DNA of 64,000 nt. It comes from Pseudomonadota bacterium. GTDB lineage: Bacteria; Myxococcota_A; Polyangia; Haliangiales; Haliangiaceae. Where the stretch lies: the NCBI GenBank assembly GCA_022360315.1, contig JAKSDA010000108.1, positions 41,276-105,275 on the forward strand, read 5' to 3'. Made by a program: the position numbers and the translations under genes. The notes under the pieces are model-generated. The model made no database searches. It was given only the letters and a program-made list of their open reading frames with translations, and was not told the origin of the DNA. Of this stretch, positions 52,115-61,138 are shown one piece after another (the first letter of the stretch is position 1; each line of letters starts with the position of its first letter).

Positions 52115-53755
52115 TTATTGCAGCACGGTTATGCGGATACTGCGATTGATCCTCTTGCATTGCTCGAGAGAGACGCCAAAATCATCCGGTTTGCTCTCAT
52201 CACAGGGTGCCTCTTTCGGGTCCGCGTTTCCGGGGTCGAAGCATGATTTCGAGAAGTTCCACTGGCTCGTCAAGTACTGTATGACGGCCGTTGCACGTTT
52301 CCAGCTCAGTTTGCGGTCGACCTTCTTGTTACCGTCTGAATCAGAGTTACCTCTGATGCGAAACCTGGATCCTGTATGGATCTGGATAAAAGGTACGAAG
52401 TATTGGTCGATGCTGATTCTGGCCCTGCGACTCAATTCACTGCTACCACGTCGGAAGTTTACAAAAACCGGCTGACCGAGGACCGCGTCCATAGAGCCGC
52501 CGTCCGCGCCCGCAGCGCATTGGGAGTCGTCATCTTCGCCGGGGAAACTCGATTCGCCTGCCGGCAGGGCACGCTTTAACAAACGCCAGGCCACCGTGTC
52601 GGCGGGATCGATGGACTCCAGGCCTAGATTTGAATTTCTGCGCTCGTTGAGGGCCATGGCGGTAAATCGGTCGTATAGATCGTGATAGCCCTTTGCATTT
52701 CCCGATAGGCCAAAGAACCGGCTCTGGTGTCTGCGGTTTGGCCAGTCTATCCGGCCGAACAGTTCCCTCGTCTGCTCTGTGCTCCTGGACGCTCCTGGCG
52801 CTCCTTTGCCGCTGGAGGCGAGGTTTCGGGCGAGGATATCGAGGACCTCGTCATCGCGCCGAGTTGCGAATTCTGCCGCATTCAGCCAACCCTTTATCAG
52901 CCCGACAAAAGCTCCTTGTAGAACGTCGCGCTCCATTGCTTCGGTGCTGCATACGATAACGGTATAGAGCAGTCGAGTTGCCAGGAGCGACGAGTAGAGC
53001 GTCTTCAGCGATGTGAATTCTTCATCGATATTTGCCAGATCGGGGTCACTCAGGGCTGCTGCGTCCAGTGTGCCTTTGCGAAACCCCTCGCGTATTGCCG
53101 CGGCGTCGGGATAGGATTCGATCCTCAGCGACTCTTTCTTGCTGCCCGAGAGGAACGAGCTGTCAATGGCAAATTCGAATAGAGTTTTGGCCAAACCTCT
53201 ATTCAATATGCCGATCCGGTTGCCGGCGAGCTCTTCAATTCTCTGAATTTGACTGTTTCTGACCACGATTGCATCTGCGCCTCGACTGACGGAAGATGCC
53301 AAAATGACCCTGGCGTCGAGCCGGTTCTTTTGCAGAATGGCATACTGTACAGGCCAGTCTTTTAGCGGAACTTGAACACAATCGGCCGAGTCATCAGAGA
53401 ATAGTTGGTAGAGCTGCGGTGGTTGCTCCTGCTGGGTGATGCGGACCAGCCGGCTGTCCGCAAAAGGTATGCCACCAGCGTCGGCCCCCGTGCCTCTGTT
53501 GGCCAGCCATGCCGGTAATGCGTGCAAGTCATCGGAGATGCTCAGCCTCAAAAACTCTTTGCCGAATTTCTGAACGCTGGGCGCCGGGCGGGCAGCGGGT
53601 GGATTGGGGGGATCAGGACTGCTCCCCCGGACGTTTGGCCTCTTGGGGCCAGCGTAGCGCTCGAGTGAAAACACTGCTACCAGCACCACCGCCGCCATGG
53701 CGACAAAAACCATGGGAAAGAGAATCGAGCTTCGTCTTTTCCTTGCTGCAGCCAC
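52115..53755 (-). CDS. Solute-binding-like protein fused to OmpA peptidoglycan-binding domain
   Basis: A 546-residue single-pass or exported protein, GTG start. A hydrophobic helix is at about 13-32, then a Pro-rich linker. Residues about 65-400 resemble the SsuA/NMT1-like substrate-binding fold (LHALPAWLANRGTGADAGG, IQRIEELAGNRIGILNRG, YPDAAAIREGFRKGTLDAAAL). Residues about 420-546 are an OmpA-like peptidoglycan-binding domain (FVNFRRGSSELSRRARISIDQYF, RIRGNSDSDGNKKVDRKLSWKRATAVIQYL). No ABC permease or ATPase is nearby, so it may be an anchored sensor rather than a transporter part. It lies upstream of the kinase-FGE gene on the same strand but with its own hairpin between. Confidence 0.82.
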   Translation of the reverse strand: MAAARKRRSSILFPMVFVAMAAVVLVAVFSLERYAGPKRPNVRGSSPDPPNPPAARPAPSVQKFGKEFLRLSISDDLHALPAWLANRGTGADAGGIPFADSRLVRITQQEQPPQLYQLFSDDSADCVQVPLKDWPVQYAILQKNRLDARVILASSVSRGADAIVVRNSQIQRIEELAGNRIGILNRGLAKTLFEFAIDSSFLSGSKKESLRIESYPDAAAIREGFRKGTLDAAALSDPDLANIDEEFTSLKTLYSSLLATRLLYTVIVCSTEAMERDVLQGAFVGLIKGWLNAAEFATRRDDEVLDILARNLASSGKGAPGASRSTEQTRELFGRIDWPNRRHQSRFFGLSGNAKGYHDLYDRFTAMALNERRNSNLGLESIDPADTVAWRLLKRALPAGESSFPGEDDDSQCAAGADGGSMDAVLGQPVFVNFRRGSSELSRRARISIDQYFVPFIQIHTGSRFRIRGNSDSDGNKKVDRKLSWKRATAVIQYLTSQWNFSKSCFDPGNADPKEAPCDESKPDDFGVSLEQCKRINRSIRITVLQ

Positions 53756-54507
53756 GTCCCATCAGTGCCGGCGAAGAACTGAGACACCGAATATCGCGCT
53801 TTACCGCCCACGTCGCAAGTCTACTACCCTGATGCTCTGTGACGTCCGATCGCCATTCGCCCTGACCCCGGCGCGTCGCCGCTGCGATCGGATCTGCGCC
53901 CGCGGTTTGCACGTCCTCACTCGCTGAACCGCCCGGTTCCATCACTGCCCACGCGGGGCGCGAGAGCACACCCTGGAGCCGCGTACGCCACCACGCCGCA
54001 CTGACATCATGGAATGCACGAAACCGGAATGCGAGCGTGAGCTCCCTTTCATATTGCTGGGATCGAGAAATGTAAAACCTGCCTTGGTACGCCGAAAAAC
54101 AAATAATTTCAGACGTTTTAAGTGAACACAGAGCAGGGTAGTTCGGCAGTACGTTCTTGGAAGACCTGACCAGAGATCGGGATGAGTCGAAGGGGTTTAT
54201 TATCAGTACTGAAATATGCAATAAAAAGCACTGAATGGATACGATCAAATAAAAACACAGTGGCCAGAAGCGAGCACTGGCAGCTGTGCCCGGCGAGATC
54301 AATTTCCCGCCGTTTCGGGAGCGGCATTGCCGAAGGTTCCCGGCAGATACGACCACAGCAGCTGCAGTGGCGAATAATTCGGCTAGTGGCTGACTGACAC
54401 TGCGACGACAACCTGTCCAGATTCTGGCCTTTGTCCTCGGGTCGGGTTCTAATGCCTGGCGATATAGTGGAACTCGACGCGACATGGTTTGCAGGACAGA
54501 GGGATCC
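53756..54507. other. Divergent intergenic region, no supported gene
   Basis: A 752-base stretch between the SBP-OmpA gene and the Amt gene. A long minus-strand open frame overlaps both genes and has no protein-like features, so I reject it. Inverted repeats TCCGATCG (53845-53852) and CGATCGGA (53885-53892) are present. AT-rich parts near 54190-54250 may hold the Amt promoter. Confidence 0.4.
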
Positions 54508-56463
54508 ATGACGGCACAAGCGTGCAATTTGCCAAAACTACAGCCACTAGTTGGCTTTATCGAACGCAACTTGAAAACGCTGTTAATTGTATCACTGATA
54601 CTCATGCTCCCTGGGTGTGTCCAGGAGCAGGTTAGCCGGTCACCGGGTGGGTACGAAAATACCCCATGGATTCTCTTCTGCGCGATATTGGTCGTGCTGA
54701 TGCAGCTGGGCTTCGCTCTGCTCGAGGCCGGGCTCGTCGAGGCGAAAAACGCTGTCAGCATGCTCTACAAGAATACGCTCGACTTCTGTATCGGCATGAT
54801 GGGCTACACGTTCATCGGATACTATATCGTCTGGGGTTCGCATCCATTAGCCGCTGACTTCTTGGTCGGGTCGGAAAATAATCTGGTCCATCCATACGCC
54901 GATCTACTTTACCAGGGAGCGTTTGCAGCGACCGCGGCGACCATCTGCTCGGGTGCGCTGGCCGGCCGGATGAAGCTCGGCGCCTACGTTCTCTTCAGCT
55001 TCTTCATCGCGTCGATTCTCTACCCGGCCGGTGCGAGGCTCCTGTGGGTGACCATGGATGGTCTCTTCGTCGATTATGCCGGCTCTGTGGCCGTGCATGC
55101 GGTTGGCGGTGCGGCGGCGCTCGCGGGGGCCTGGGTACTGGGGCCCAGGCGACGGCGGGGCAGCCCGGCTCATAACATTCCGCTGGCTACGACGGGCATG
55201 TTCTTGCTCCTCGTCGGTTGGTTTGGCTTCAACATGGGGAGTATCAGAAGCTCTGGATACACCCAACCCGAGGGCCTGGCCGAGATCGCGCGAGTTGGAC
55301 TGAACACGACGCTCGCTGCGGCCTCTGCGGGACTGACGGCGTATTTCATCGGGCGATTTCGAAGCTTGCCGATGTTGACCCTCAACATCAACGGCATCCT
55401 CGGCGGGTTGGTCATCATTACAGCAAATTGCCATACTCACTCACCGGGGATTGCAATTGGCCTGGGCTGTGTGGCCGGCTACGCGATCGTCGAATGGCAC
55501 AGCTTGATCGCCAGGCGGGGTCAGGTTTACAAAAAGATCGACGATCCTGTCGGCGCAGTCTCTGTACACGGAGTATGCGGCATCCTGGGCGGACTTGCCG
55601 CCGCTGCAATATTCGTCGTGACGCCGGGGGAGAGTGCTATCGACTGGCGATGGCAGATCGGTCTGTCGATCGCTGTACCCGGGGCCGGATTCCTGGTCAT
55701 GCTGGTCCTGTTCTGGGCTGGAAACAAGATGACATCCGAGACCGATCGATTTCAAATCAGGGTCAGCGAGCAGGTCGAATCACTCGGGCTCGATACCAGG
55801 GAGTTTCGTGAAAACGCATATGTCCTGGGGCTCACACCCATCAGCCCGCTGACTGTACGTGACCGGCTCGAGGTGATATCCGCCGAGGTCTCCGAGGATC
55901 CCTTTTCGTTTGACAGAGACGCCGAGTACAGACACGACAAGCCGGTAAAGTCCGATTCGCCGCTGAAGACCCGGATGACCACCTGGCTGGAATCTGTCAT
56001 GCGACTGGCCCATATGTATCAGGAGGCCCACGGTGACCTGGTGTTTTTGGACGAGAGACCGGCCGACATCTTGCAAAAACTGGAGAAACACAGGACCAAG
56101 CTGCTCAGCTACTGCCTCTACGACAGTCCCGAGACCAAGCAAGTCGAGTTCAACGAAGCCACTATAAGCATCCTGAATGAGGTCGAGCGGTTCAAGCTGT
56201 GCGTGTCACATCATATTCAGACATTGCGCAAGAATCCCGGTTCAGGAGCGCAGGTGCCGACCGGAGTGCACGAGGACATGGCGATGCACTCCCGCGTTGT
56301 AACCCAGCTGCATCAGAAACTGGAGACCCAGACCAGTGAACTCGAGCAGTTCCATCAAAAACTGCTGACTCAGGTGTACAAGCTGCAACGAGACGTCAAC
56401 AGCCTCGATGACAGCAACGGCCAGCTATGGGAAGCAGTGAAGAATCTCAAGCCGGACAACTGA
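54508..56463 (+). CDS. Ammonium transporter (Amt family) with long C-terminal extension
   Basis: About 651 residues. Residues about 35-405 are an Amt/Rh channel with 11 hydrophobic helices. The conserved features are seen: the twin His in GSVAVHAVGG and GAVSVHGVCG, the VDYAGS Asp, and the GALAGRMK and GLNTTLAAASAGL signatures. Ammonium/ammonia uptake is expected. ATG 54508 has AGAGGGAT upstream. The N-terminus includes LMLPGC, which may be a lipobox-like signal. The C-terminal ~240 residues, absent from normal Amt proteins, are charged and coiled-coil (HQKLETQTSELEQFHQKLLTQVYKLQRDVNSL), probably cytoplasmic, so the protein may act as an ammonium sensor. No GlnK/PII gene is adjacent. Not named amtB because of the unusual architecture. 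Confidence 0.9.
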   Translation: MTAQACNLPKLQPLVGFIERNLKTLLIVSLILMLPGCVQEQVSRSPGGYENTPWILFCAILVVLMQLGFALLEAGLVEAKNAVSMLYKNTLDFCIGMMGYTFIGYYIVWGSHPLAADFLVGSENNLVHPYADLLYQGAFAATAATICSGALAGRMKLGAYVLFSFFIASILYPAGARLLWVTMDGLFVDYAGSVAVHAVGGAAALAGAWVLGPRRRRGSPAHNIPLATTGMFLLLVGWFGFNMGSIRSSGYTQPEGLAEIARVGLNTTLAAASAGLTAYFIGRFRSLPMLTLNINGILGGLVIITANCHTHSPGIAIGLGCVAGYAIVEWHSLIARRGQVYKKIDDPVGAVSVHGVCGILGGLAAAAIFVVTPGESAIDWRWQIGLSIAVPGAGFLVMLVLFWAGNKMTSETDRFQIRVSEQVESLGLDTREFRENAYVLGLTPISPLTVRDRLEVISAEVSEDPFSFDRDAEYRHDKPVKSDSPLKTRMTTWLESVMRLAHMYQEAHGDLVFLDERPADILQKLEKHRTKLLSYCLYDSPETKQVEFNEATISILNEVERFKLCVSHHIQTLRKNPGSGAQVPTGVHEDMAMHSRVVTQLHQKLETQTSELEQFHQKLLTQVYKLQRDVNSLDDSNGQLWEAVKNLKPDN

Positions 56464-56627
56464 CCTCGACCTGAGTACCGCGACCCGCTTTCTTTCTCAC
56501 TCTCAGCGTTATCAGCTGTGTCGGGCAGGCAGGGAATCGCGTCGTGACATTGTCTGGCATACGCACCTCTCCGCTTGGCAGTACGCCAACCACGCTATAT
56601 CTCGGTTCTATGCACCGCTGGTGGGTG

Positions 56628-58640
56628 TCATTCGTGGTGAGTATCGTCGGTGTTCGCGGCGATCGTACGAGTCGCGACGAATGGAGCGAGCAAGTCCTCG
56701 CCGAGGCTGCCCAGAAGGCTCTCGTCGACCGCGACGATATTGTACACCGCCGCTGTTTCATGATGTTTGGTCAGCTGGACGCCGTCGACCTTTTCAAATT
56801 CGAACGCCTCTCCCAGCTGTTCGGTCAAGGGAGCGGCAATGAGGAGCTGATCGCGCTCGGCGTGGTTTTGCAGCCACAGGGCAGCACTCACCACATCTCC
56901 CAAGATCGTGTAATCGAGGCGCCGCATACTCATCGAGCCAATGCTGCCCGCGACGATAGCGCCCGAATCGATGCCGATGCAGACTCCCTGCGCATAGGCC
57001 GAATCGGGTCCCATGTTAGCTGCCAGCCCGTGCAGTTTATTTCGTATGTACACCCCGGCGCTGCAAGCTCGAGTCAGATGGGCTTCGCCCTGAAAGACCA
57101 CCATGACCATATCGCCGATGAATCGAACCGCCCTGCCGTTCCACGAGTTGATGGCAGGCACGATGACATCGAAGTTCTGGTTGAGCATTTCCAGCAACAC
57201 GTGGGGATCGGCCGAGCGAGAGTACTCGCGGACGCCGTATATGTCGATACACATGACCGTTCCATCCACGGCCTCGGTGCTCATCTCCTGGGATGTGCGC
57301 AAAATGGGCAACAAACGCTCCATAAGGCTGTTGTCGACGAACATACGCAAAGCGTCGTTCTCCTCGATGGAGCGCAGGGAGCGGCGGAGCTCGCGAATGT
57401 CCCGCGCCGCCTTGCGGACCGTGGCGTCGAGATCCTTAAAATCGATGGGTTTGACCAAGAAATCAAAGGCACCGCGATTCATGGCTGCGCGGATATTACT
57501 CATATCGCTGTATGCCGATATGACGATGGCTTTGATAAACGGCCGAATTTCATTTGCCCTATCCAGAAATGTCAGTCCGTCCATCCCAGCCATATTGATA
57601 TCGGTGAAGATAATATCGATATCCGGATGCTGGCGCAGCTCTTCGAGGGCCTGCTCCCCAGTAAGAGCGAATATGAACTCGTAGACCTTGTCGCGTATTT
57701 GCTGACGAAACCGCTTGCGCATCAGCGGCGCCAGATCGGGCTCGTCGTCGACTACCAGGATTCTGATGCTGTTCCACGAACTCTGCTGGATCTCGGAGAA
57801 TGCCGCCGCCATCTCGAGCGCCGACTGGAAACGGGACGCCGGATCTTTGGCCAGAGCGCGCTCGAAGAAGGCGTCGACATCGAGCCCGAGTTCCGGAACC
57901 CGCGAGGATGGCGGCAAGTGGGGCGCATACTGGATACTCCGCAACATCGAGTTGAGTTCTGACCCGGTAAATGGCAGAGCACCGGTAAGCACGCGGTAGG
58001 CAACAACGGCGAGGGACCACAGGTCACTGCGATAACCGACCTCGCCCATTCTCGCCTGTTCGGGGCTCATGTAATACGGAGTTCCGATAAGCGAAGGCGT
58101 GCCCGAATGGGTCGAGTCACCGGACTGGCCCCCGCACATCGCCGCAACGCCAAAGTCGAGAATCTTGACCACAAATTCTGCGCCCTGCTGGGCCAGAAAT
58201 ATATTTGCCGGCTTGAGGTCTTGATGGACGATTCCAGCACGATGGGCCGCATCGAGCGCCTTGGCGGCCTGCAAGAAAAGCGGCGCAAATGCCGTCAAGG
58301 ACATGGTTTGAGTTCGCTCGAGCCGGGTGGATAGATCTTCGCCTTCGAGGAGCTCCATCACGGTGTACGAGGCACCAGAATCGTCAATTCCATAATCGTA
58401 TATCTGGACGACATGAGGATGCTGCAATCGGGCGACGAGCTGGGCTTCGCGCTCAAATTGATTCCGCTGGGCAACGGTCGACTCTCTACCCTTGAGCATG
58501 AGCTTGACCGCCACCTGGCGCTGAAGCTGCTCATCGTAGGCCACCCATATCGTCCCCATCCCGCCGCTCGCCAGCTTTTGTTCCAAGCAATATTTTCCCA
58601 GCTTGGTCACGACACCATAATACAAAGTGGCAACGTACAC
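56628..58640 (-). CDS. Ser/Thr kinase-receiver-cyclase-like fusion
   Basis: About 670 residues. Residues about 12-280 are a kinase domain: ASGGMGTIWVA, VAVKLM, HQDLKPAN (HRD is HQD), DFGVAA, GTPYYMSPEQ. Residues about 290-410 are a response-regulator receiver (ILVVDDEPDL, phospho-Asp in IDIIFTDINMAGMDG, Lys in DFLVKPIDF). Residues about 455-620 are a class III cyclase-like domain (VMCIDIYGVREYSRSA, AVRFIGDMVMVVF, YTILGDVVSAAL). The Asn/Arg pair of the typical VNxAxR motif is not seen, so cyclase activity is doubtful. The protein joins one- and two-component signalling. The first in-frame start is a GTG at 58640; a second at 58610 is possible. It is convergent with the Amt gene. Confidence 0.86.
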   Translation of the reverse strand: MYVATLYYGVVTKLGKYCLEQKLASGGMGTIWVAYDEQLQRQVAVKLMLKGRESTVAQRNQFEREAQLVARLQHPHVVQIYDYGIDDSGASYTVMELLEGEDLSTRLERTQTMSLTAFAPLFLQAAKALDAAHRAGIVHQDLKPANIFLAQQGAEFVVKILDFGVAAMCGGQSGDSTHSGTPSLIGTPYYMSPEQARMGEVGYRSDLWSLAVVAYRVLTGALPFTGSELNSMLRSIQYAPHLPPSSRVPELGLDVDAFFERALAKDPASRFQSALEMAAAFSEIQQSSWNSIRILVVDDEPDLAPLMRKRFRQQIRDKVYEFIFALTGEQALEELRQHPDIDIIFTDINMAGMDGLTFLDRANEIRPFIKAIVISAYSDMSNIRAAMNRGAFDFLVKPIDFKDLDATVRKAARDIRELRRSLRSIEENDALRMFVDNSLMERLLPILRTSQEMSTEAVDGTVMCIDIYGVREYSRSADPHVLLEMLNQNFDVIVPAINSWNGRAVRFIGDMVMVVFQGEAHLTRACSAGVYIRNKLHGLAANMGPDSAYAQGVCIGIDSGAIVAGSIGSMSMRRLDYTILGDVVSAALWLQNHAERDQLLIAAPLTEQLGEAFEFEKVDGVQLTKHHETAAVYNIVAVDESLLGSLGEDLLAPFVATRTIAANTDDTHHE

Positions 58641-59276
58641 ATCTAATTTATGATGTTAGAATAACTCACTTCTGATCAGCGAGTCAATGTAGGTGCACTA
58701 TTGTGCAATGAACTGCGCACTGTCCTTGAATGAGATAGCATTGAAACATGCTTCGGCAGTTGTACTCGGTTGTTGAGGAAGACAACGATTGAGCAAATCG
58801 CCATCCATGGCCGGGCCGCTCCCTCCCCACGAAGTCAAGGAAAATCATCATTGTCCAGGAAGTATTAGGTAGGAAATGATGGAAAAAGCGACAATTCGAC
58901 GCATCGATCGAGTTCAAGTGTGTCAAATTGGACTGTACTGAATGGTCGGAGCGCCGACCTTTTTGCCGCGATCTCACGGCAGTGAGGTGGGCGCGCAACT
59001 TCGAGTCCGTGGAGGATTGGTGCTTGTCTCTATTCGGTCTGGTTTTTGAAAATAGCTCTATTGGCAATTGGCAGGCGGCCAGACCTGGCTGATTCAATAC
59101 CAAGGGGACAGGAGGGGTTGCCCAAGGGGTCACCAGGGCGTAAGTCATGTTACATGGCCACAACACTGAGGCTATCAGAATGTGTTTTATGATCGACCAT
59201 ATCGCCATGATCGATTGTGAATCCGAGAAATCCGAATCCGGTGCCCGGCTGAACTTCGGTCGCTGAGCGCTCGAGT
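58641..59276. other. Intergenic region, no supported gene
   Basis: About 636 bases upstream of the kinase-receiver gene. A 174-codon minus-strand frame begins with a signal-like segment but has no conserved sequence and unusual composition, so I do not annotate it. AT-rich sequence close to 58645-58675 is the probable promoter of the kinase gene. Confidence 0.4.
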
Positions 59277-59465
59277 TCAGGGATCCTGCGCCGAACTCTT
59301 GTCATTGGCCGGTGTAAACGCGGTGCAGCAATTCATCGGCTGGGGCAGGTATTTGGGTAAATCGGGATGCCGGCACTGGAGAAAGATCGAGCCGCGTTTA
59401 TTGTGGCTGAGACGCAGGTAGTGGCAGCTGTGGCACTGACTGTCGGGAAAGGGCAACTTGTGCAT
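59277..59465 (-). CDS. Small Cys-rich protein, probable metal-binding
   Basis: About 62 residues starting MHKLPFPDSQCHSCHYLRLS. It contains C-x2-C (CHSCH), then a Cys in FLQCRHPDLPKYLPQP and a pair of Cys in NCCTAFTP, suggesting a small zinc-binding or structural-disulphide fold. I recall similar short proteins of this pattern in myxobacteria, with the CRHPDLPKY-like part conserved, but no function is known. The stop is near 59277; it is divergent from the amidohydrolase. The longer frame upstream starting at 59504 is unlikely, since the conserved part starts at the second Met. Confidence 0.65.
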   Translation of the reverse strand: MHKLPFPDSQCHSCHYLRLSHNKRGSIFLQCRHPDLPKYLPQPMNCCTAFTPANDKSSAQDP

Positions 59466-59569
59466 GATGAGCTTTCGGCGCGCCGGATAGACCCTACTGG
59501 GCATTTACTTGCGATTCGTAACAATTAGCCCGTTTTCGCGGCCCGCGAGGATCTGCTACAAGTCGTCTC

Positions 59570-61138
59570 ATGCAGTTGTCTTTGTACCGTCACTTGTTCC
59601 CCTTACTGGGGCTTGTCGCAGCGGGCTGTGCCAGTACTCCAGCATATCACGGTGCCGGCCCGGCCGCCTTGCGCGAGCGGCCTCTACTCGACGTATATGC
59701 CCCATGGGACGATCCTGAGCAAGATTACGCGAAAATCCGGGGCGACCGGACTGCGCGTCGGGATAGCCGAGACCCGCGCGTCAACCCAGCTGCACCGATC
59801 GTTGCCGTGGTCGGCGCGACCATATTGACCGCGACCGGCAAACGATTCGACAACGGTACCATCCTGTTGCGCAAAGGGAGTATCGAGTATGTAGGCGATG
59901 GTCGGACCGAGATACCAGACGGCGCTCGCGTCATCGACGCTGCGGGAAAATTTGTAACGCCGGGTTTGATAGACACTCACTCGCATCTGGGAGTGTATCC
60001 CGCCCCGAGTGTGAGTGCGCACAGCGACGGCAATGAATACACCGCACCGGTGACTGCGCAGGCTCGGGCCGAATCGGCGTATTGGCCCCAGGATCCCGGG
60101 ATCACCCGCGTATTGGCAGGAGGTGTGACCACGGCTCTGATCTTGCCGGGCTCGACCAATCTGGTCGGCGGCGCCGGGTTCACGGTGATCATGCGGACCG
60201 GTCGTACGGCCGACGATGTTCGCTTTCCCGGAGCGCCAGCCACGATCAAAATGGCATGTGGCGAGAATCCCAAGCGGTATTACGCCGAAAAAGGTGGCCC
60301 ATCTACTCGCATGGGCCTTTACGCTGCATTCCGTGCCGCGTTTCGCGGGGCCGCCGAGTATGGCGCCAAAGTGGCCGCATATCGTCGCAAGCGCGACGTA
60401 TGGCTAAAAAAGCGCGCCCGAGCTGCCGAGCTCGATACCCGGGCGAAATCGAAGGGCCAGCCGGGCCGGGTCAACGTCGAGCCAGCTCCCGAGCCGCCGC
60501 CGCGCAACTATGGACTGGAAACTCTGGCTGCCGTACTGCGCGGCGAGGTGCTGGTTCAGATCCATTGCTACCGCGCTACCGACATGCGCGAGATGGTGGC
60601 CATTGCCGAAGAATTCGGTTTTGCTATCCGTTCATTTCACCACGCACTCGAGGCCTACAAGATACGCGACCTTTTGATCGATCGCGGCATTGCCATCAAC
60701 ACCTGGACCGACTGGTGGGGATTTAAGATGGAGGCTTTCGATGGCATTGCCGAGAATGCTCCGCTGGTGGCCGCGGCTGGCGGCCGGGCGGTTATTCACT
60801 CGGACTCGGCCATCCTGGCTCAGCGGCTCAATCAGGAAGCGGCCAAAGCCATGTACGCAGCTCGCCACGCCGGGATTGAGATCAGCGAAGACCAGGCGCT
60901 GCGGTGGATCACTGCCAATGCGGCCTGGGTATTGGGCGTCGATGAGGTCACTGGAACCCTCGAAAAGGGCAAGCGTGCCGACGTGGTGATCTGGAGTCGA
61001 CACCCGTTTAGTGTGTATGCCAAGGCCGACGTGGTCATCCAGGCCGGCGAGATCATCTTCGAACGAAAGCGCGGCCGGCCACTCACCGATTTTGAACTGG
61101 GCAATTCGGCCGGCCAACACAAGGGAGCAGCGAAATGA
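59570..61138 (+). CDS. Amidohydrolase-family lipoprotein
   Basis: A 522-residue protein with a lipobox (LVAAGC, Cys near 20). The metal-dependent amidohydrolase TIM barrel is recognised from IVAVVGATILTATGKRFDNGTILL, GLIDTHSHLG (the HxH metal site), GGVTTALILPGS, VQIHCYRATDM (His), FHHALEAYKI (His) and AVIHSDSAILAQ (Asp). GTLEKGKRADVVIW is the usual C-terminal motif. It would hydrolyse an amide-type bond, such as in an imidazolone- or dipeptide-like compound; the substrate is unknown. It overlaps the next gene in ATGA, so the two enzymes are made together. Related pairs in other bacteria are annotated as imidazolonepropionase-like amidohydrolases. Confidence 0.9.
   Translation: MQLSLYRHLFPLLGLVAAGCASTPAYHGAGPAALRERPLLDVYAPWDDPEQDYAKIRGDRTARRDSRDPRVNPAAPIVAVVGATILTATGKRFDNGTILLRKGSIEYVGDGRTEIPDGARVIDAAGKFVTPGLIDTHSHLGVYPAPSVSAHSDGNEYTAPVTAQARAESAYWPQDPGITRVLAGGVTTALILPGSTNLVGGAGFTVIMRTGRTADDVRFPGAPATIKMACGENPKRYYAEKGGPSTRMGLYAAFRAAFRGAAEYGAKVAAYRRKRDVWLKKRARAAELDTRAKSKGQPGRVNVEPAPEPPPRNYGLETLAAVLRGEVLVQIHCYRATDMREMVAIAEEFGFAIRSFHHALEAYKIRDLLIDRGIAINTWTDWWGFKMEAFDGIAENAPLVAAAGGRAVIHSDSAILAQRLNQEAAKAMYAARHAGIEISEDQALRWITANAAWVLGVDEVTGTLEKGKRADVVIWSRHPFSVYAKADVVIQAGEIIFERKRGRPLTDFELGNSAGQHKGAAK

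Noticed and set aside
53613..54761. 382-codon minus-strand open frame
   Set aside because: It overlaps the SBP-OmpA and Amt genes on both sides, has no recognisable domain and an unusual Cys/Ser/Arg-rich composition; it is open by chance in GC-rich DNA.
58684..59208. 174-codon minus-strand frame with signal-like N-terminus
   Set aside because: No conserved motif, His/Ser/Cys-rich random-like composition, and no ribosome-binding site; probably chance.
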